From Sphingobacterium sp. SYP-B4668 (GTDB lineage Bacteria > Bacteroidota > Bacteroidia > Sphingobacteriales > Sphingobacteriaceae), in NCBI RefSeq assembly GCF_027627455.1, contig NZ_CP115483.1, positions 4,650,001 through 4,714,000 on the forward strand: a stretch of DNA of 64,000 bases, given 5' to 3'. Position 1 is the stretch's first letter. Every line of letters starts with the position of its first letter. A program made the position numbers and the translations under genes. The notes under the pieces were generated by a model. It had not been told where the DNA came from. It worked only from the letters and a program-made list of their open reading frames with translations, and did no database searches. This document shows positions 8,806 to 17,433 of this stretch, piece after piece.

Positions 8806-9966
8806 CTATTTCCCCAGCATAATTCGGTCCAAAACTTCAAATTCATGTTCACGATTGTGATTATTTTTAAAATACATCATAGCCTGGTCTGACAGTTCCT
8901 GATAGAATAAATCATCTTCTAATAGACGTACGATGTAATCTGCAAATTCAATATGATCCTGTGCTACGAGACAGCCATTTTGTCCCTTATTGATAAGCCC
9001 ATCGACTCCACGTCGGTTGGTCACAACAGGCAATCCAAAAGAAAGTGCTTCAAGCACTTTAATTTTAACACCAGTACCACTTAACATAGGACATATGCAA
9101 ATCTTGGTATCCCTATACACTTGGTCCAAATCTTCTACCAATCCTAGTTTAATAATATTTTCAGCATCTTTTATCATGCTTCCAATTTTGCCAACAACCC
9201 CAATTTTATATTTACTTACTAAAGGTTGGACATATTCTTGAAACCACTCCATACTTCTAACATTGTGAAAATTAGCACTTGCGACATATAGAATATCATA
9301 AGCTCTATCTTTCTTGGCGATATCGGTTGTATTAGTATTAAAGGAGATAGGCAAAAGACTAACTTTCTTTTTGGCAAACTGTTCAAATATAAATTGCTCT
9401 TCTATTGAATAAGTCCAGATTTCATCGAATTTCTTTAGAATGTTCATTTCAGATTCAAATCTATCTCCCATTTTAATGGTTTCATCTCCCTGCTCTTTAG
9501 CCATTAGTTGCAATGTGGTAAAATCATGTGTGTCCAAAATCTTATAAGCATCTATATCTGAATCGATTACATTCCCGTATTCAGCATAGCTGATGATTAC
9601 GATATCATAACGTTGTTCGGAGATGATTCGCTTCAATGTTTTTTTAAAATAAGGCGAAACTCTATCTATATCACTGGTGTTCAGAATTTTATTTATTTCC
9701 TTAGGCAGCTTATCCGTTAAGAAATAACGAATAATATTTCCCTTTTCCATTTTGAACGGAACTATCATCAACCCTAAACTTGGATAGTGAAGTTCAAATT
9801 TTGTTTTGCCATCTTCATCCCAATTTATAGAAGAAATAAAATCGACGTCCATCATCTCTCTTCTGGCCTCAAAATACTGCAAAAGTTGGCGGCATCTTGT
9901 TAAATTACCAGCCTCTGAAGAAAAAGGATTTTCCGCCATGTAATACAAAATCTTCTTTTTATGCAT
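8806..9966 (-). CDS. GT4-like glycosyltransferase
   Basis: 386 residues, GT-B fold. The N-terminus MHKKKILYYMAENPFSSEAGNLTRC resembles glycosyltransferases with a leading YxxxxP...G loop. The C-terminal domain has DILYVASANFHNVRSMEWF and a donor site around ISCICPMLSGTGVKIKVLEALSFGLPVV, which includes the G-x-K-x-x-x-LEAL signature. It is first of the leftward run 9966-7085. The opposite-strand gene at 10010 starts 43 bases away, so this is a divergent promoter region. Coding is visibly more AT-rich than in nuoMN, as is common for exchanged glycan genes. Confidence 0.8.
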   Translation of the reverse strand: MHKKKILYYMAENPFSSEAGNLTRCRQLLQYFEARREMMDVDFISSINWDEDGKTKFELHYPSLGLMIVPFKMEKGNIIRYFLTDKLPKEINKILNTSDIDRVSPYFKKTLKRIISEQRYDIVIISYAEYGNVIDSDIDAYKILDTHDFTTLQLMAKEQGDETIKMGDRFESEMNILKKFDEIWTYSIEEQFIFEQFAKKKVSLLPISFNTNTTDIAKKDRAYDILYVASANFHNVRSMEWFQEYVQPLVSKYKIGVVGKIGSMIKDAENIIKLGLVEDLDQVYRDTKICICPMLSGTGVKIKVLEALSFGLPVVTNRRGVDGLINKGQNGCLVAQDHIEFADYIVRLLEDDLFYQELSDQAMMYFKNNHNREHEFEVLDRIMLGK

Positions 9967-9988
9967 GGATTTTCAATGTTAAATTAAC

Positions 9989-9996
9989 TAATTTTG
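9989..9996 (+). promoter_or_regulatory. -7 promoter box before the GT2 gene at 10010
   Basis: TAATTTTG at 9989-9996 fits the TAnnTTTG consensus and would start transcription about 8 bases before the ATG at 10010. No good TTG -33 element is visible at the usual spacing. Confidence 0.35.
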
Positions 9997-10009
9997 TAAC
10001 ATTGCAAAT

Positions 10010-10957
10010 ATGGACAAAAATCACGTATTAGACGAACTCGCCATAATTATTCTGAACTACAATTCAAGTACCGAGGTCCAACGTCAAGTCGATACATTAC
10101 TAGGTGAAGGCTTCACTAGGACATCTTTCTACATTATTGACAATGACTCCACCGATGCAAAAAAACTTGAAGACTATTGCAGAGTAAAAAATATTTTCTT
10201 CCATGAAATGGGAAGTAACTTAGGCTATGCTCACGCCAATAATTGGGCAATAAGAAGAGCTAAAACCGATGGAAAGGATTTTTTTTTAATATTAAATCCA
10301 GATATGCATATCGATGCCGATTGTATCTACACACTTTGTTTAACTATCGCTCAAGACCCCTCTTTAGCTGTGGTTGGTCCTAGAATCATGTTTAATAACC
10401 AAAGGGACATGATTTTCTCGGACGGAGGGTTACTTATTCCAAAAAGGGGATTTGAAGGAGGGCATGTTAATTGCTTATCCATGCTTGAAGATGTATCACT
10501 AACTGGGCTAAACTATAACATTGATTATGTAAATGGAAGTGCAATGCTTTTTCGATGGGATGTTTTGGAAGATATTGGATTTATGTACGAACATTTATTT
10601 ATGTACTACGAGGAGTCAGAGTGGTGTTACAGAATAAAGCAGTCCAACCGCTGGAAAATTGCTATCAATACTGATGTTAGCGCTTATCAAACAGACAGTT
10701 CAAGAGGGGAAGTATATGAATATTATATGACTCGAAATAGAATATGGCTCTGTAGGAAATATAAAGGAAATATCTACAAGGCGCTTAAAAACCGTTGGCG
10801 CTTAATTAAAAAAATTTTTAAACGAAGAGATTTAAGCAATCAGGAAAAAAGATCCTTTATTAAGAAGGTAATCTCGGGCATAAGAGATGGATTCAAATTA
10901 GATCTTCACCCTTCTACAAAAGGTTACCAAACTGATTTCAATCGACATTCTCGATAA
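10010..10957 (+). CDS. GT2 glycosyltransferase, rhamnosyltransferase (WbbL)-like
   Basis: 315 residues, GT-A fold. IIILNYNS at the start, IIDNDSTD near residue 42, GSNLGYAHANNWAIRRA and the LNPDM metal site near residue 95 are the hallmarks of the WbbL/GT2 rhamnosyltransferase-type group. The YYEESEWCYRIK segment near residue 205 supplies the likely catalytic acid region. The C-terminal 80 residues are very basic and may sit against the membrane. It is followed after 23 bases by the WbsX-like gene on the same strand. Donor sugar assignment is by family resemblance only. Confidence 0.82.
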   Translation: MDKNHVLDELAIIILNYNSSTEVQRQVDTLLGEGFTRTSFYIIDNDSTDAKKLEDYCRVKNIFFHEMGSNLGYAHANNWAIRRAKTDGKDFFLILNPDMHIDADCIYTLCLTIAQDPSLAVVGPRIMFNNQRDMIFSDGGLLIPKRGFEGGHVNCLSMLEDVSLTGLNYNIDYVNGSAMLFRWDVLEDIGFMYEHLFMYYEESEWCYRIKQSNRWKIAINTDVSAYQTDSSRGEVYEYYMTRNRIWLCRKYKGNIYKALKNRWRLIKKIFKRRDLSNQEKRSFIKKVISGIRDGFKLDLHPSTKGYQTDFNRHSR

Positions 10958-10980
10958 GTGAACTCCATATTTATAAAAAA

Positions 10981-12078
10981 ATGAGCAACGACATTAAACC
11001 CATTGCAATCCATTTACCTCAGTTCCATCCCTTTCCTGAAAATGATGATTGGTGGGGGAAAGGCTTCACTGAATGGAGAAACGTAGCAAAATCAACACCG
11101 AAGTTTAAAGGGCACTATCAACCTCAATTGCCCAAAGATTTGGGTTTTTATGATTTAAGGTTAGAAGAAGCACTTATACAGCAAGCTCAACTTGCAAAAG
11201 AATACGGAATATACGGCTTTTGCTATTATCATTATTGGTTCAGCGGAAAATTACTTATGGAAAAACCATTAGAATTGATGTTGGCATCAAAAAAAATAGA
11301 CTTGCCTTTTTGTCTTTGCTGGGCTAATGAAAATTGGACAAGAATCTGGGATGGTTCTGAAAAATCGGTATTGATAGCGCAAGATTATAATTTAGATGAC
11401 GATCGAAAGCACATACATTACTTAATACAGTTCTTTAAAGACGAAAGGTATATAACAATTGATGGATGTCCAGTTTTAGTAATGTATAGGAGTGAACTCC
11501 ACCCCAAAATCAATGAAGCTGTTCAACTTTGGAGGGATGAAGTTAAAAAAGCAGGATTTAAAGACCTATATTTGATTAGGGTAGAGAACTTTGAAAAAAA
11601 TATAGATCCAAAAACACATGGATTCGATGCTGGTATGGAGTTTGCCCCGGATTTTGGGCTTGCCAGGAAGAAGTTTTTAAAAAAGAATCCAATTGAATAT
11701 GTCTTCACAAAAATCTTACATAAAACAGGTCTTAGGCGTAGTGGTCATTTCCAAAACAATGTCTACAGCTATGACGAATTAGTCGAAAAAATGATGGACA
11801 AGCCCAAAAAGTCCTACAAGCAGTTTAGATGTATAACTCCGGCTTGGGATAACTCTGCTAGACGATCGACTGGCGCAACAATCTACCATGAATCAACTCC
11901 GGAAAAGTTTGGCAAATGGGTATCCTTCGTGGCAAATTTTACCGATAGGAACTTTAAAGGCGATGAAAGAATATTTTTTATCAATGCATGGAATGAATGG
12001 GCCGAGGGCAACCATATGGAACCGGATTTAAAAAATGGCCGCGCTTATCTTGAGGCATTTAGAAAAAACAAGCTGTGA
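10981..12078 (+). CDS. WbsX-type protein with GH99-like domain
   Basis: 365 residues covered by a glycoside-hydrolase-99-like domain of the WbsX type found in O-antigen clusters. Diagnostic parts are IAIHLPQFHPFPENDDWWGKGFTEW at the start, GFCYYHYWFSGK near residue 80, CWANENWTRIWDG near residue 115 and NAWNEWAEGNHMEPD near the end. Family members are annotated as putative glycosyltransferases or endo-mannosidase-like enzymes. The real reaction is not settled. No secretion signal is present, so it acts in the cytoplasm. Its stop codon lies in the loop of a terminator hairpin shared with the convergent gene. Confidence 0.85.
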   Translation: MSNDIKPIAIHLPQFHPFPENDDWWGKGFTEWRNVAKSTPKFKGHYQPQLPKDLGFYDLRLEEALIQQAQLAKEYGIYGFCYYHYWFSGKLLMEKPLELMLASKKIDLPFCLCWANENWTRIWDGSEKSVLIAQDYNLDDDRKHIHYLIQFFKDERYITIDGCPVLVMYRSELHPKINEAVQLWRDEVKKAGFKDLYLIRVENFEKNIDPKTHGFDAGMEFAPDFGLARKKFLKKNPIEYVFTKILHKTGLRRSGHFQNNVYSYDELVEKMMDKPKKSYKQFRCITPAWDNSARRSTGATIYHESTPEKFGKWVSFVANFTDRNFKGDERIFFINAWNEWAEGNHMEPDLKNGRAYLEAFRKNKL

Positions 12079-12092
12079 GCTTGTTTTTTCTA
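12060..12092. terminator. Bidirectional terminator with a stop codon in its loop
   Basis: A-rich arm AGAAAAAACAAGCT, loop GTG and the exact complementary arm ending in TTTTTTCT form a 14-bp stem. The TGA of the rightward gene (12076-12078) starts in the loop, and the leftward gene's stop (12090-12092) is at the other foot. It can serve both convergent genes. Confidence 0.8.
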
Positions 12093-12890
12093 GAATTTTA
12101 GTTTTATATAAATTATTAGTGCTCGTATTGCAGATTTAACATCACCTTCCTTAATAAAGCGAGAGGCTGTTTCTCTTATCTTCTTTTTATATACCTTAAA
12201 CTTTGAATTTGCAATTTTCCATCCATAATGAGCAACAATAATACTCCATTTGTCAAGCTCAAAATTAGGATCTCCTTGTGTAGAACTTAGTCCGCCTCCT
12301 GCGAACCGTGCAATAGTCAAGGGTATATATATGGGGTTAGTGGTCGAGATTGTCCTCAAGTTAAAATCATAATCAGCACAAACTGCGTACTGAGTGTTAT
12401 ATTCGTTATTGGCAGCAAAAAGTGTATGATGGTAAAATATAGATTGATGACAAATATTGTGTCGAAGAAAATCTTCAAGCGGTATTTCACCTTTATAAAT
12501 TTCTCCATCCTTTGCCCATGGTGTACCTCCATCTATCATTACATTGCCATATACAAGTTTGGAATCAGCACAGGTCAAATAAGGGGCGCAACTACTTAGA
12601 GTATGGTCTTCAAATAAAGCATCATCACTACCTAAAAACAGAAACCAATCCCCTCTCGCTCTTCGTAGCGCCTTATTCATCGCATCATAGACGCCTTCGT
12701 CAGTTTCTGAATTAAAAATAATACGCCTATCACCAAATCTTTGGACTAAGCTTTTTGTCTGATCGGTAGATCCTCCATCTTGTACAATGATTTCATAATC
12801 CACCCAATCCTGCTTAATGATACTTTCAATACAGCGCTCAATAGTTCTTGCCGAATTGAAAGTGGGGATAATGATGCTAAAAAAAGGCAT
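12090..12890 (-). CDS. GT2 glycosyltransferase (WcaA/WcaE-like)
   Basis: 266 residues, GT-A fold. It shows FFSIIIPTFNS at the start, EIIVQDGGSTDQT near residue 35, EGVYDAMNKALRRARGDW near residue 62 and the SDD metal site near residue 89. The 'D-x-G-V/I-YDAMN' motif is typical of GT2 enzymes in colanic-acid-like and O-antigen clusters. The gene at 13795 has the same motif set. The C-terminal part is basic with a short hydrophobic stretch. It is separated by 2 bases from the upstream gene at 12893, so the two are co-transcribed. Confidence 0.85.
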   Translation of the reverse strand: MPFFSIIIPTFNSARTIERCIESIIKQDWVDYEIIVQDGGSTDQTKSLVQRFGDRRIIFNSETDEGVYDAMNKALRRARGDWFLFLGSDDALFEDHTLSSCAPYLTCADSKLVYGNVMIDGGTPWAKDGEIYKGEIPLEDFLRHNICHQSIFYHHTLFAANNEYNTQYAVCADYDFNLRTISTTNPIYIPLTIARFAGGGLSSTQGDPNFELDKWSIIVAHYGWKIANSKFKVYKKKIRETASRFIKEGDVKSAIRALIIYIKLKF

Positions 12891-12892
12891 GT

Positions 12893-13621
12893 CTAGCTAA
12901 ATAATGATTTGATTTTTTGCAAAAACGAAGGTTTATTCTTTTTGTAATATTCTTTAATATGTCTCCAGTCGTCTCCAACAGGTTCTTCAGACTCATCAAT
13001 TCTTTCACCTACAAATCTATATTTTTTTCTACTGATGGGAAATTTTCTACCCTCAAAGAATTCATCATGCACCGTTTTGCTATCCTGAAAATCTTGATAA
13101 ATAGTTTCGAGAAAAGTTTGGTCGACGCCGTATTCTTGATGTTGTTGACGACCGACAAATTGTTGAATCAAGTCATACATTTTAAGATATCCGGATTTAA
13201 TTCCCCACATTCCTCCAAGAATCCCCAATTTGCTGGCTCCAAATGGAATCTGATGAAAAGGATGATCTCGCATCACATGAAGAATCGTACCATCGGCAAT
13301 CCACTCTCCTACTGCTAAGGCCTCTCTTTTTGAAATACGAGAATCAGCGTCTCTAAAAATGGCTCGTTCACAGTCTTCTCTATCAACCACAAAAAATCTC
13401 CAAAACAATGGATGAATAGATTCGTCGGTTATCAATACCAACTCTACGTTTCGCTCCTTGAGTTTATCCAAAATATCATCTGGAACATTCTTATCATGGA
13501 AAACAATCATACTCCACCCAGGATAAATATCCTGCAATGCATCTGCATTTTTGACCGCTCCAATCGTGTAAAGAGGAAGCTCTCCCCAAAGACTAAAAGA
13601 GAGATATTTCTTTCTATTCAT
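12893..13621 (-). CDS. Putative GT-A-like glycosyltransferase, class unclear
   Basis: 242 residues with no family I can name with certainty. The order of features is GT-A-like: an N-terminal KYLSFSLWGELPLYTIGAVKNA strand-loop, a WSMIVFHDKNVP segment near residue 37, and RAIFRDADSRIS near residue 88, where DADSR looks like a DxD metal/nucleotide-sugar site. Later GVDQTFLETIY resembles the acceptor-side motif of GT8-like enzymes (compare GDQKYLDDW in the 17418 gene). It sits in the glycan locus upstream of a GT2 on one transcript. A terminator-like hairpin precedes it on its own strand. Confidence 0.6.
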   Translation of the reverse strand: MNRKKYLSFSLWGELPLYTIGAVKNADALQDIYPGWSMIVFHDKNVPDDILDKLKERNVELVLITDESIHPLFWRFFVVDREDCERAIFRDADSRISKREALAVGEWIADGTILHVMRDHPFHQIPFGASKLGILGGMWGIKSGYLKMYDLIQQFVGRQQHQEYGVDQTFLETIYQDFQDSKTVHDEFFEGRKFPISRKKYRFVGERIDESEEPVGDDWRHIKEYYKKNKPSFLQKIKSLFS

Positions 13622-13645
13622 ACATCTAGTCAGTAATATTTTTCA

Positions 13646-13669
13646 AAAAAACACCTGTTTAAGCAGGTC
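13646..13669 (-). promoter_or_regulatory. Terminator-like hairpin in the leader of the 13621-12090 operon
   Basis: Read leftwards, ACCTG, a 6-base loop and CAGGT are followed by GTTTTTTTG, the form of an intrinsic terminator, located 25-50 bases upstream of the ATG at 13621. No leftward gene ends here, so it could be an attenuator. The stem is only 5 bp and the call is weak. Confidence 0.3.
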
Positions 13670-13794
13670 AGATATATTTTATAGCAAGAACAGAAAATAA
13701 AATATACCCCAAATTGACGAATAAATATTTATACTTGCTAATAAATTCAAATATTAATCCATATAATGGATAAGCATTTTTTAGCATTCCGTTC

Positions 13795-14568
13795 ATGAAA
13801 TTATCGATTATCACTATTAATCTCAATAACAAATTGGGCTTGATAAAGACGCTACAATCCATACAACAACAGACCGTTCAAGATTTCCAACATATTGTTA
13901 TAGATGGCGATTCTACCGATGGAGGTAAAGACATTATTGCAAGCAACACCCGTATAAACAACTGGATATCAGAAAAAGATTCAGGTGTATATGATGCCAT
14001 GAATAAAGGTATAAAGCTAGCAACTGGTGAATACTTGTTATTTCTGAACAGTGGAGATACCTTGTATGAAGCGCATACCATCGAAAAAATCTTTACTGAT
14101 TTACGTCTTGAAGATGTGATTTATGGCAATCTTATGATTGACGACAAGGAAAGTCCATATGTATACCAATTTCCAAAATCACTAAGCTTTAAATTCTTGT
14201 TTCACAATTTTCTAGGTCATCCATCAACATTCATGAAAAGACGGCTTTTTGAAGATTTTGGGCCTTATGATTTAACGTATAAAATTGCTGCAGATTGGGC
14301 CTTCATGGTTAAGGTGATTGCAAAAGAGAATGTTACAACAAAACATATAGAACAAACTATTGCAATATTCGACATGGACGGGATGAGTGCTGACCCAAAA
14401 AATGTCCCCATAATGCTTGAAGAACGAAAACATTTTCTCCAAAAGACCTTCCCACTTTTCTATGAAGACTATCTGGATATTCAGCAGACCGAACATGCTT
14501 TGGAAAGGATAAAATCATCGAAAGGGTTCAAGATATTGAGGGCCCTTGGCGTGAAAAAATTCAAGTAG
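13795..14568 (+). CDS. GT2 glycosyltransferase
   Basis: 257 residues, GT-A fold, same motif series as the 12090 gene: LSIITINLNNK, HIVIDGDSTDGG near residue 38, DSGVYDAMNKGIKLATGEY near residue 62 and the NSGDT metal site near residue 85. The region GHPSTFMKRRLFEDFGPYD is the acceptor-side segment common to these enzymes. It is alone on the plus strand between two leftward genes. Upstream (13622-13794) is a 173-base divergent gap with no further gene. Substrates are unknown. Confidence 0.85.
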   Translation: MKLSIITINLNNKLGLIKTLQSIQQQTVQDFQHIVIDGDSTDGGKDIIASNTRINNWISEKDSGVYDAMNKGIKLATGEYLLFLNSGDTLYEAHTIEKIFTDLRLEDVIYGNLMIDDKESPYVYQFPKSLSFKFLFHNFLGHPSTFMKRRLFEDFGPYDLTYKIAADWAFMVKVIAKENVTTKHIEQTIAIFDMDGMSADPKNVPIMLEERKHFLQKTFPLFYEDYLDIQQTEHALERIKSSKGFKILRALGVKKFK

Positions 14569-14629
14569 ATGTGTCCTGCAACATTATCCTGAGCATCATG
14601 CTTGAAAAAAGGGACGGACACATGCAATA

Positions 14630-15721
14630 TTAGATTAATTTCTGGTAAACATCGATAGTTTTATCCACACAATCGTCTAGTGAGTATCGTTGCAACTGTT
14701 TGCGCCCTTTTTTTATTAGATCGAGACGATAATCAGGGTGCATCAATAAGTACTCCATTCTTTCTACCAAAGAATCCAATTCCTCTGTTTCAAAATAGAC
14801 AGCGGCATCTTCGGCTATTTCGGGAAAACAACTAGCATCGCTCAACAAAATTGGGCATTCATTTTTAAATGCTTCTAGTATGGGCAAACCGAAGCCCTCA
14901 TACATAGACGGGTAGACAAAGTACAACGCATTTTTATACAATGTATTCAGTTGGTTATCGGTAGCGGCTATTTGTACCGTCCTATCCAAAACATGGTGTC
15001 TATACAGGTGCTCTTTTTCAGCTATTTCCAGCGGCCCTCCGGCCAAGACCAACTTAAGATTCGGATGTCGTCGGGCCAAAATACCAAATGCTCGGATAAA
15101 CAAACTAAAATTTTTATATCCATATCGACTACCAACATATAATATATACTCCTTGGGGATGCCCTCGACCTCCTCATGAAAGATGTCGTCAGTCAAGTCT
15201 ATTCCATGATATACCACTTCTATTCTGTCATCGGCTATGCCATAGTATTTCAATATATCGTCCTTTGTCTGCCTCGAAATCGCAATGATCTTGTCTGCTT
15301 TATTGATTAGTAGTCGTTTTTGATAAGCGGTGGGGTCTCCCGGCGGAAAAAATTCGGGTAAGTTCTCATACGTCATATCATGAACGGTTATAACTAGCGG
15401 CTTCTTCAATGATTCAATAAAATAGGGGTCAAAGTACGTAGGATGAAAAACATCTACGTCCCCATTAAGTTGGCTTTCAATAACCGCTCTATTTTTGTGT
15501 AGGATTTTATGGGCTTTACGAGGGTATTTCTTTAGCTTTTCAGCAAAATTGAACTGTCTCAGGTTGCTATTGGGCAAGTAATAATTGATATTACCAAATA
15601 CGTCGAGCGAATAGGTAATCCCATCTACCGCGTCAATACCTCGCATCAATTCAACGAAATACCTAGATATTCCACCAAATTTCTGAGCCGTAAATATCTG
15701 ATAATCATACAATACTTTCAT
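14630..15721 (-). CDS. GT4 family glycosyltransferase
   Basis: 363 residues from the ATG at 15721. A longer reading from 15760 adds 13 residues, but MKVLYDYQIFTAQKFGGISRYF is the normal start of this GT4 group. The donor domain shows ILYVGSRYGYKNF near residue 193 and FVYPSMYEGFGLPILEAF near residue 270, with both glutamates of the E-x7-E motif. ITVHDMTYENLPEFFP in the N-domain is typical of mannosyl/glucosyltransferases in O-antigen clusters. It follows the leftward aminotransferase gene after about 260 bases, so it may have its own promoter. Confidence 0.85.
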   Translation of the reverse strand: MKVLYDYQIFTAQKFGGISRYFVELMRGIDAVDGITYSLDVFGNINYYLPNSNLRQFNFAEKLKKYPRKAHKILHKNRAVIESQLNGDVDVFHPTYFDPYFIESLKKPLVITVHDMTYENLPEFFPPGDPTAYQKRLLINKADKIIAISRQTKDDILKYYGIADDRIEVVYHGIDLTDDIFHEEVEGIPKEYILYVGSRYGYKNFSLFIRAFGILARRHPNLKLVLAGGPLEIAEKEHLYRHHVLDRTVQIAATDNQLNTLYKNALYFVYPSMYEGFGLPILEAFKNECPILLSDASCFPEIAEDAAVYFETEELDSLVERMEYLLMHPDYRLDLIKKGRKQLQRYSLDDCVDKTIDVYQKLI

Positions 15722-15982
15722 TCCAAAGGGTATTATTGTTTTAGTAAGAAGGTAACGCATAGCTTATACCTCAAAAAACTATAAAAGAAAGAGCGATGAT
15801 TTGATAAGATACAATGAAGATTTTTCAGTTTAGGTCGCGTTTGTTTGGAAAAATATCCACGCCTAACTTACATTCACCCTTTCCTCTAATGTTGGAAGAG
15901 GCAAAAATAAAGCTAAAAATTTTAAAAACTCAGATTAATTCCAAAAGATTGACAAAACAACTGGATATATATAAAAAATTTA

Positions 15983-17068
15983 CTAGAACTGATTCATGAC
16001 TTGGACGACACGAAAAATCTCTTCTTCTGTATGTCCATAGGATATTGGTAAACTAAGGATAGTTTGATGTATCTCCTCTGATATAGGGTACTCACCTCCT
16101 TTCCACACTCCTTCCATGGCCTTTTGCTTATGAGGGGGTATAGGGTAATGCACTTCTGTCTTAACCCCATGATCCGATAAATAGTTACGCAACCGATCTC
16201 TTTGCGGGTGCCTAATAGCGAAAATGTGGTACACGTCCTCAAATCCCTCTTGGATAATGGGCAATACAAAGTTGGGGTTAATCTCATTCATATAAATGGA
16301 AGCCAACTTTCGCTTATGCGCAGTAATCTTATCCAAATATTTCAGCTTGACAGAAAGAAAAGCGGCCTGCAACTCGTCTAATCTCGAATTATATCCTACT
16401 TCTTCATTGACGTATTTTATTGATGAACCATAGTTGCGCAGTGTTCGTATTTTTTGGGATGCAATTGCACTATTGGTAGTCACCGCTCCGGCGTCTCCCA
16501 AGGCCCCTAAATTCTTGGTTGGGTAAAAGCTAAAAGCACCAAAGTCTCCAAAGCTACCTGCCATTTTTCCTTGATACCGTGCTGCATGCGCCTGTGCACA
16601 ATCTTCTATCACACAAAGATTATGTCGTTCTGCTATAGCCATTATAATCCCCATATCGCACATCTTACCATAAAGATGCACCGCCAGTATAGCCCTCGTT
16701 TTAGATGAAACAGCAGCTTCTATCTTTAAAGGGTCTATATTATAAGTACAAATATCGGGCTCTACTAAAATCGGTTTCAGCCCACAATGCAGGATTGCCA
16801 ATATCGAGGCTATATAGGTATTTGACGGCACGATAACCTCGTCTCCAATAGCAAAGTCGAGTTGTTTAAATGCCAATACCATTGCATCCAGCCCTGAGGC
16901 TACTCCAACACAATGCTCTACCTCACAATATTTTGCAAATGAAATTTCAAATTGCTCTACCTCTTTGCCCAAAATATACCAACCACTGTCTAAAGTACTT
17001 TTAAATATTTCATGGTATTCCTCAAAAAAGGTTTGGTTACTTTTTTTTAAGTTTTCGTATGCTATCAT
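15983..17068 (-). CDS. DegT/DnrJ/EryC1 aminotransferase for dTDP-3-amino sugar (FdtB/QdtB-like)
   Basis: 361-residue PLP-dependent sugar aminotransferase. Internal aldimine lysine is K185 in YPTKNLGALGDAG. VIEDCAQAHAARY (about 153-165) is the cofactor-contact stretch and GYNSRLDELQAA the substrate loop. Members paired with an FdtA/QdtA ketoisomerase make dTDP-3-amino-3,6-dideoxy-galactose or -glucose (Fuc3N or Qui3N). The ketoisomerase gene overlaps it by 4 bases (ATGA), which strongly supports that role. Which epimer is made cannot be decided here. The N-acyltransferase and the RmlA/RmlB enzymes needed for the pathway are not in the window. Confidence 0.88.
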   Translation of the reverse strand: MIAYENLKKSNQTFFEEYHEIFKSTLDSGWYILGKEVEQFEISFAKYCEVEHCVGVASGLDAMVLAFKQLDFAIGDEVIVPSNTYIASILAILHCGLKPILVEPDICTYNIDPLKIEAAVSSKTRAILAVHLYGKMCDMGIIMAIAERHNLCVIEDCAQAHAARYQGKMAGSFGDFGAFSFYPTKNLGALGDAGAVTTNSAIASQKIRTLRNYGSSIKYVNEEVGYNSRLDELQAAFLSVKLKYLDKITAHKRKLASIYMNEINPNFVLPIIQEGFEDVYHIFAIRHPQRDRLRNYLSDHGVKTEVHYPIPPHKQKAMEGVWKGGEYPISEEIHQTILSLPISYGHTEEEIFRVVQVMNQF

Positions 17069-17433
17069 CTAATATAAGGTTCGTATATATAATCGTTGGA
17101 ATCAAAATATTCGGACGCTAAAACCATGAGTATAGCATCTGATGTAAAATTGTACATCCGATGCCAATCCTTTGGCTCCAATATCAAACAACTATGTGGT
17201 CTATTTAGCAAAAACGTATGTTCATGACTACCGTCATTATTATAGATTTCGCAACTGCCTTTAATACAAATAGCAGCTTGTAAAGTATTATGATGCCGAT
17301 GCCCCCCCCGAACGGATTCATTAACGCCGTAAATGTAAAAAATCCGCTTTACATCAAAAGGTACTACCTTTTCGATTACCGTAAGATTGCCCCTCTCATC
17401 GGTGAATGTTTTCAAATCTAGCTGATAAGCCAT
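17065..17433 (-). CDS. dTDP-4-keto-6-deoxyhexose 3,4-ketoisomerase (FdtA/WxcM-like cupin)
   Basis: 122-residue single-domain cupin of the FdtA/QdtA/WxcM C-terminal type, which moves the keto group of dTDP-4-keto-6-deoxyglucose from C4 to C3. Motifs are RGNLTVIE near the start, RGGHRHH (about 42-48, catalytic histidines), GSCEIYNNDG and LEPKDWHRMYNF. Normal length for the family. It is translationally coupled to the aminotransferase (ATGA) and overlaps the upstream gene by 16 bases. The RGG just before the histidines is encoded by a run of eight G on the coding strand (17302-17309), so slippage there would truncate the enzyme. Confidence 0.88.
   Translation of the reverse strand: MAYQLDLKTFTDERGNLTVIEKVVPFDVKRIFYIYGVNESVRGGHRHHNTLQAAICIKGSCEIYNNDGSHEHTFLLNRPHSCLILEPKDWHRMYNFTSDAILMVLASEYFDSNDYIYEPYIR

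Noticed and set aside
14569..14629. ATGTGTCC/GGACACAT inverted repeat as a terminator after the GT2 gene at 13795
   Set aside because: The loop is over 35 bases and no T-run follows, so it is not a convincing terminator.
15814..15999. 61-codon rightward frame between the GT4 and aminotransferase genes
   Set aside because: It overlaps the 3' end of the aminotransferase, has a low-complexity Lys/Ile/Leu-rich translation and no domain or promoter. Probably chance in AT-rich DNA.
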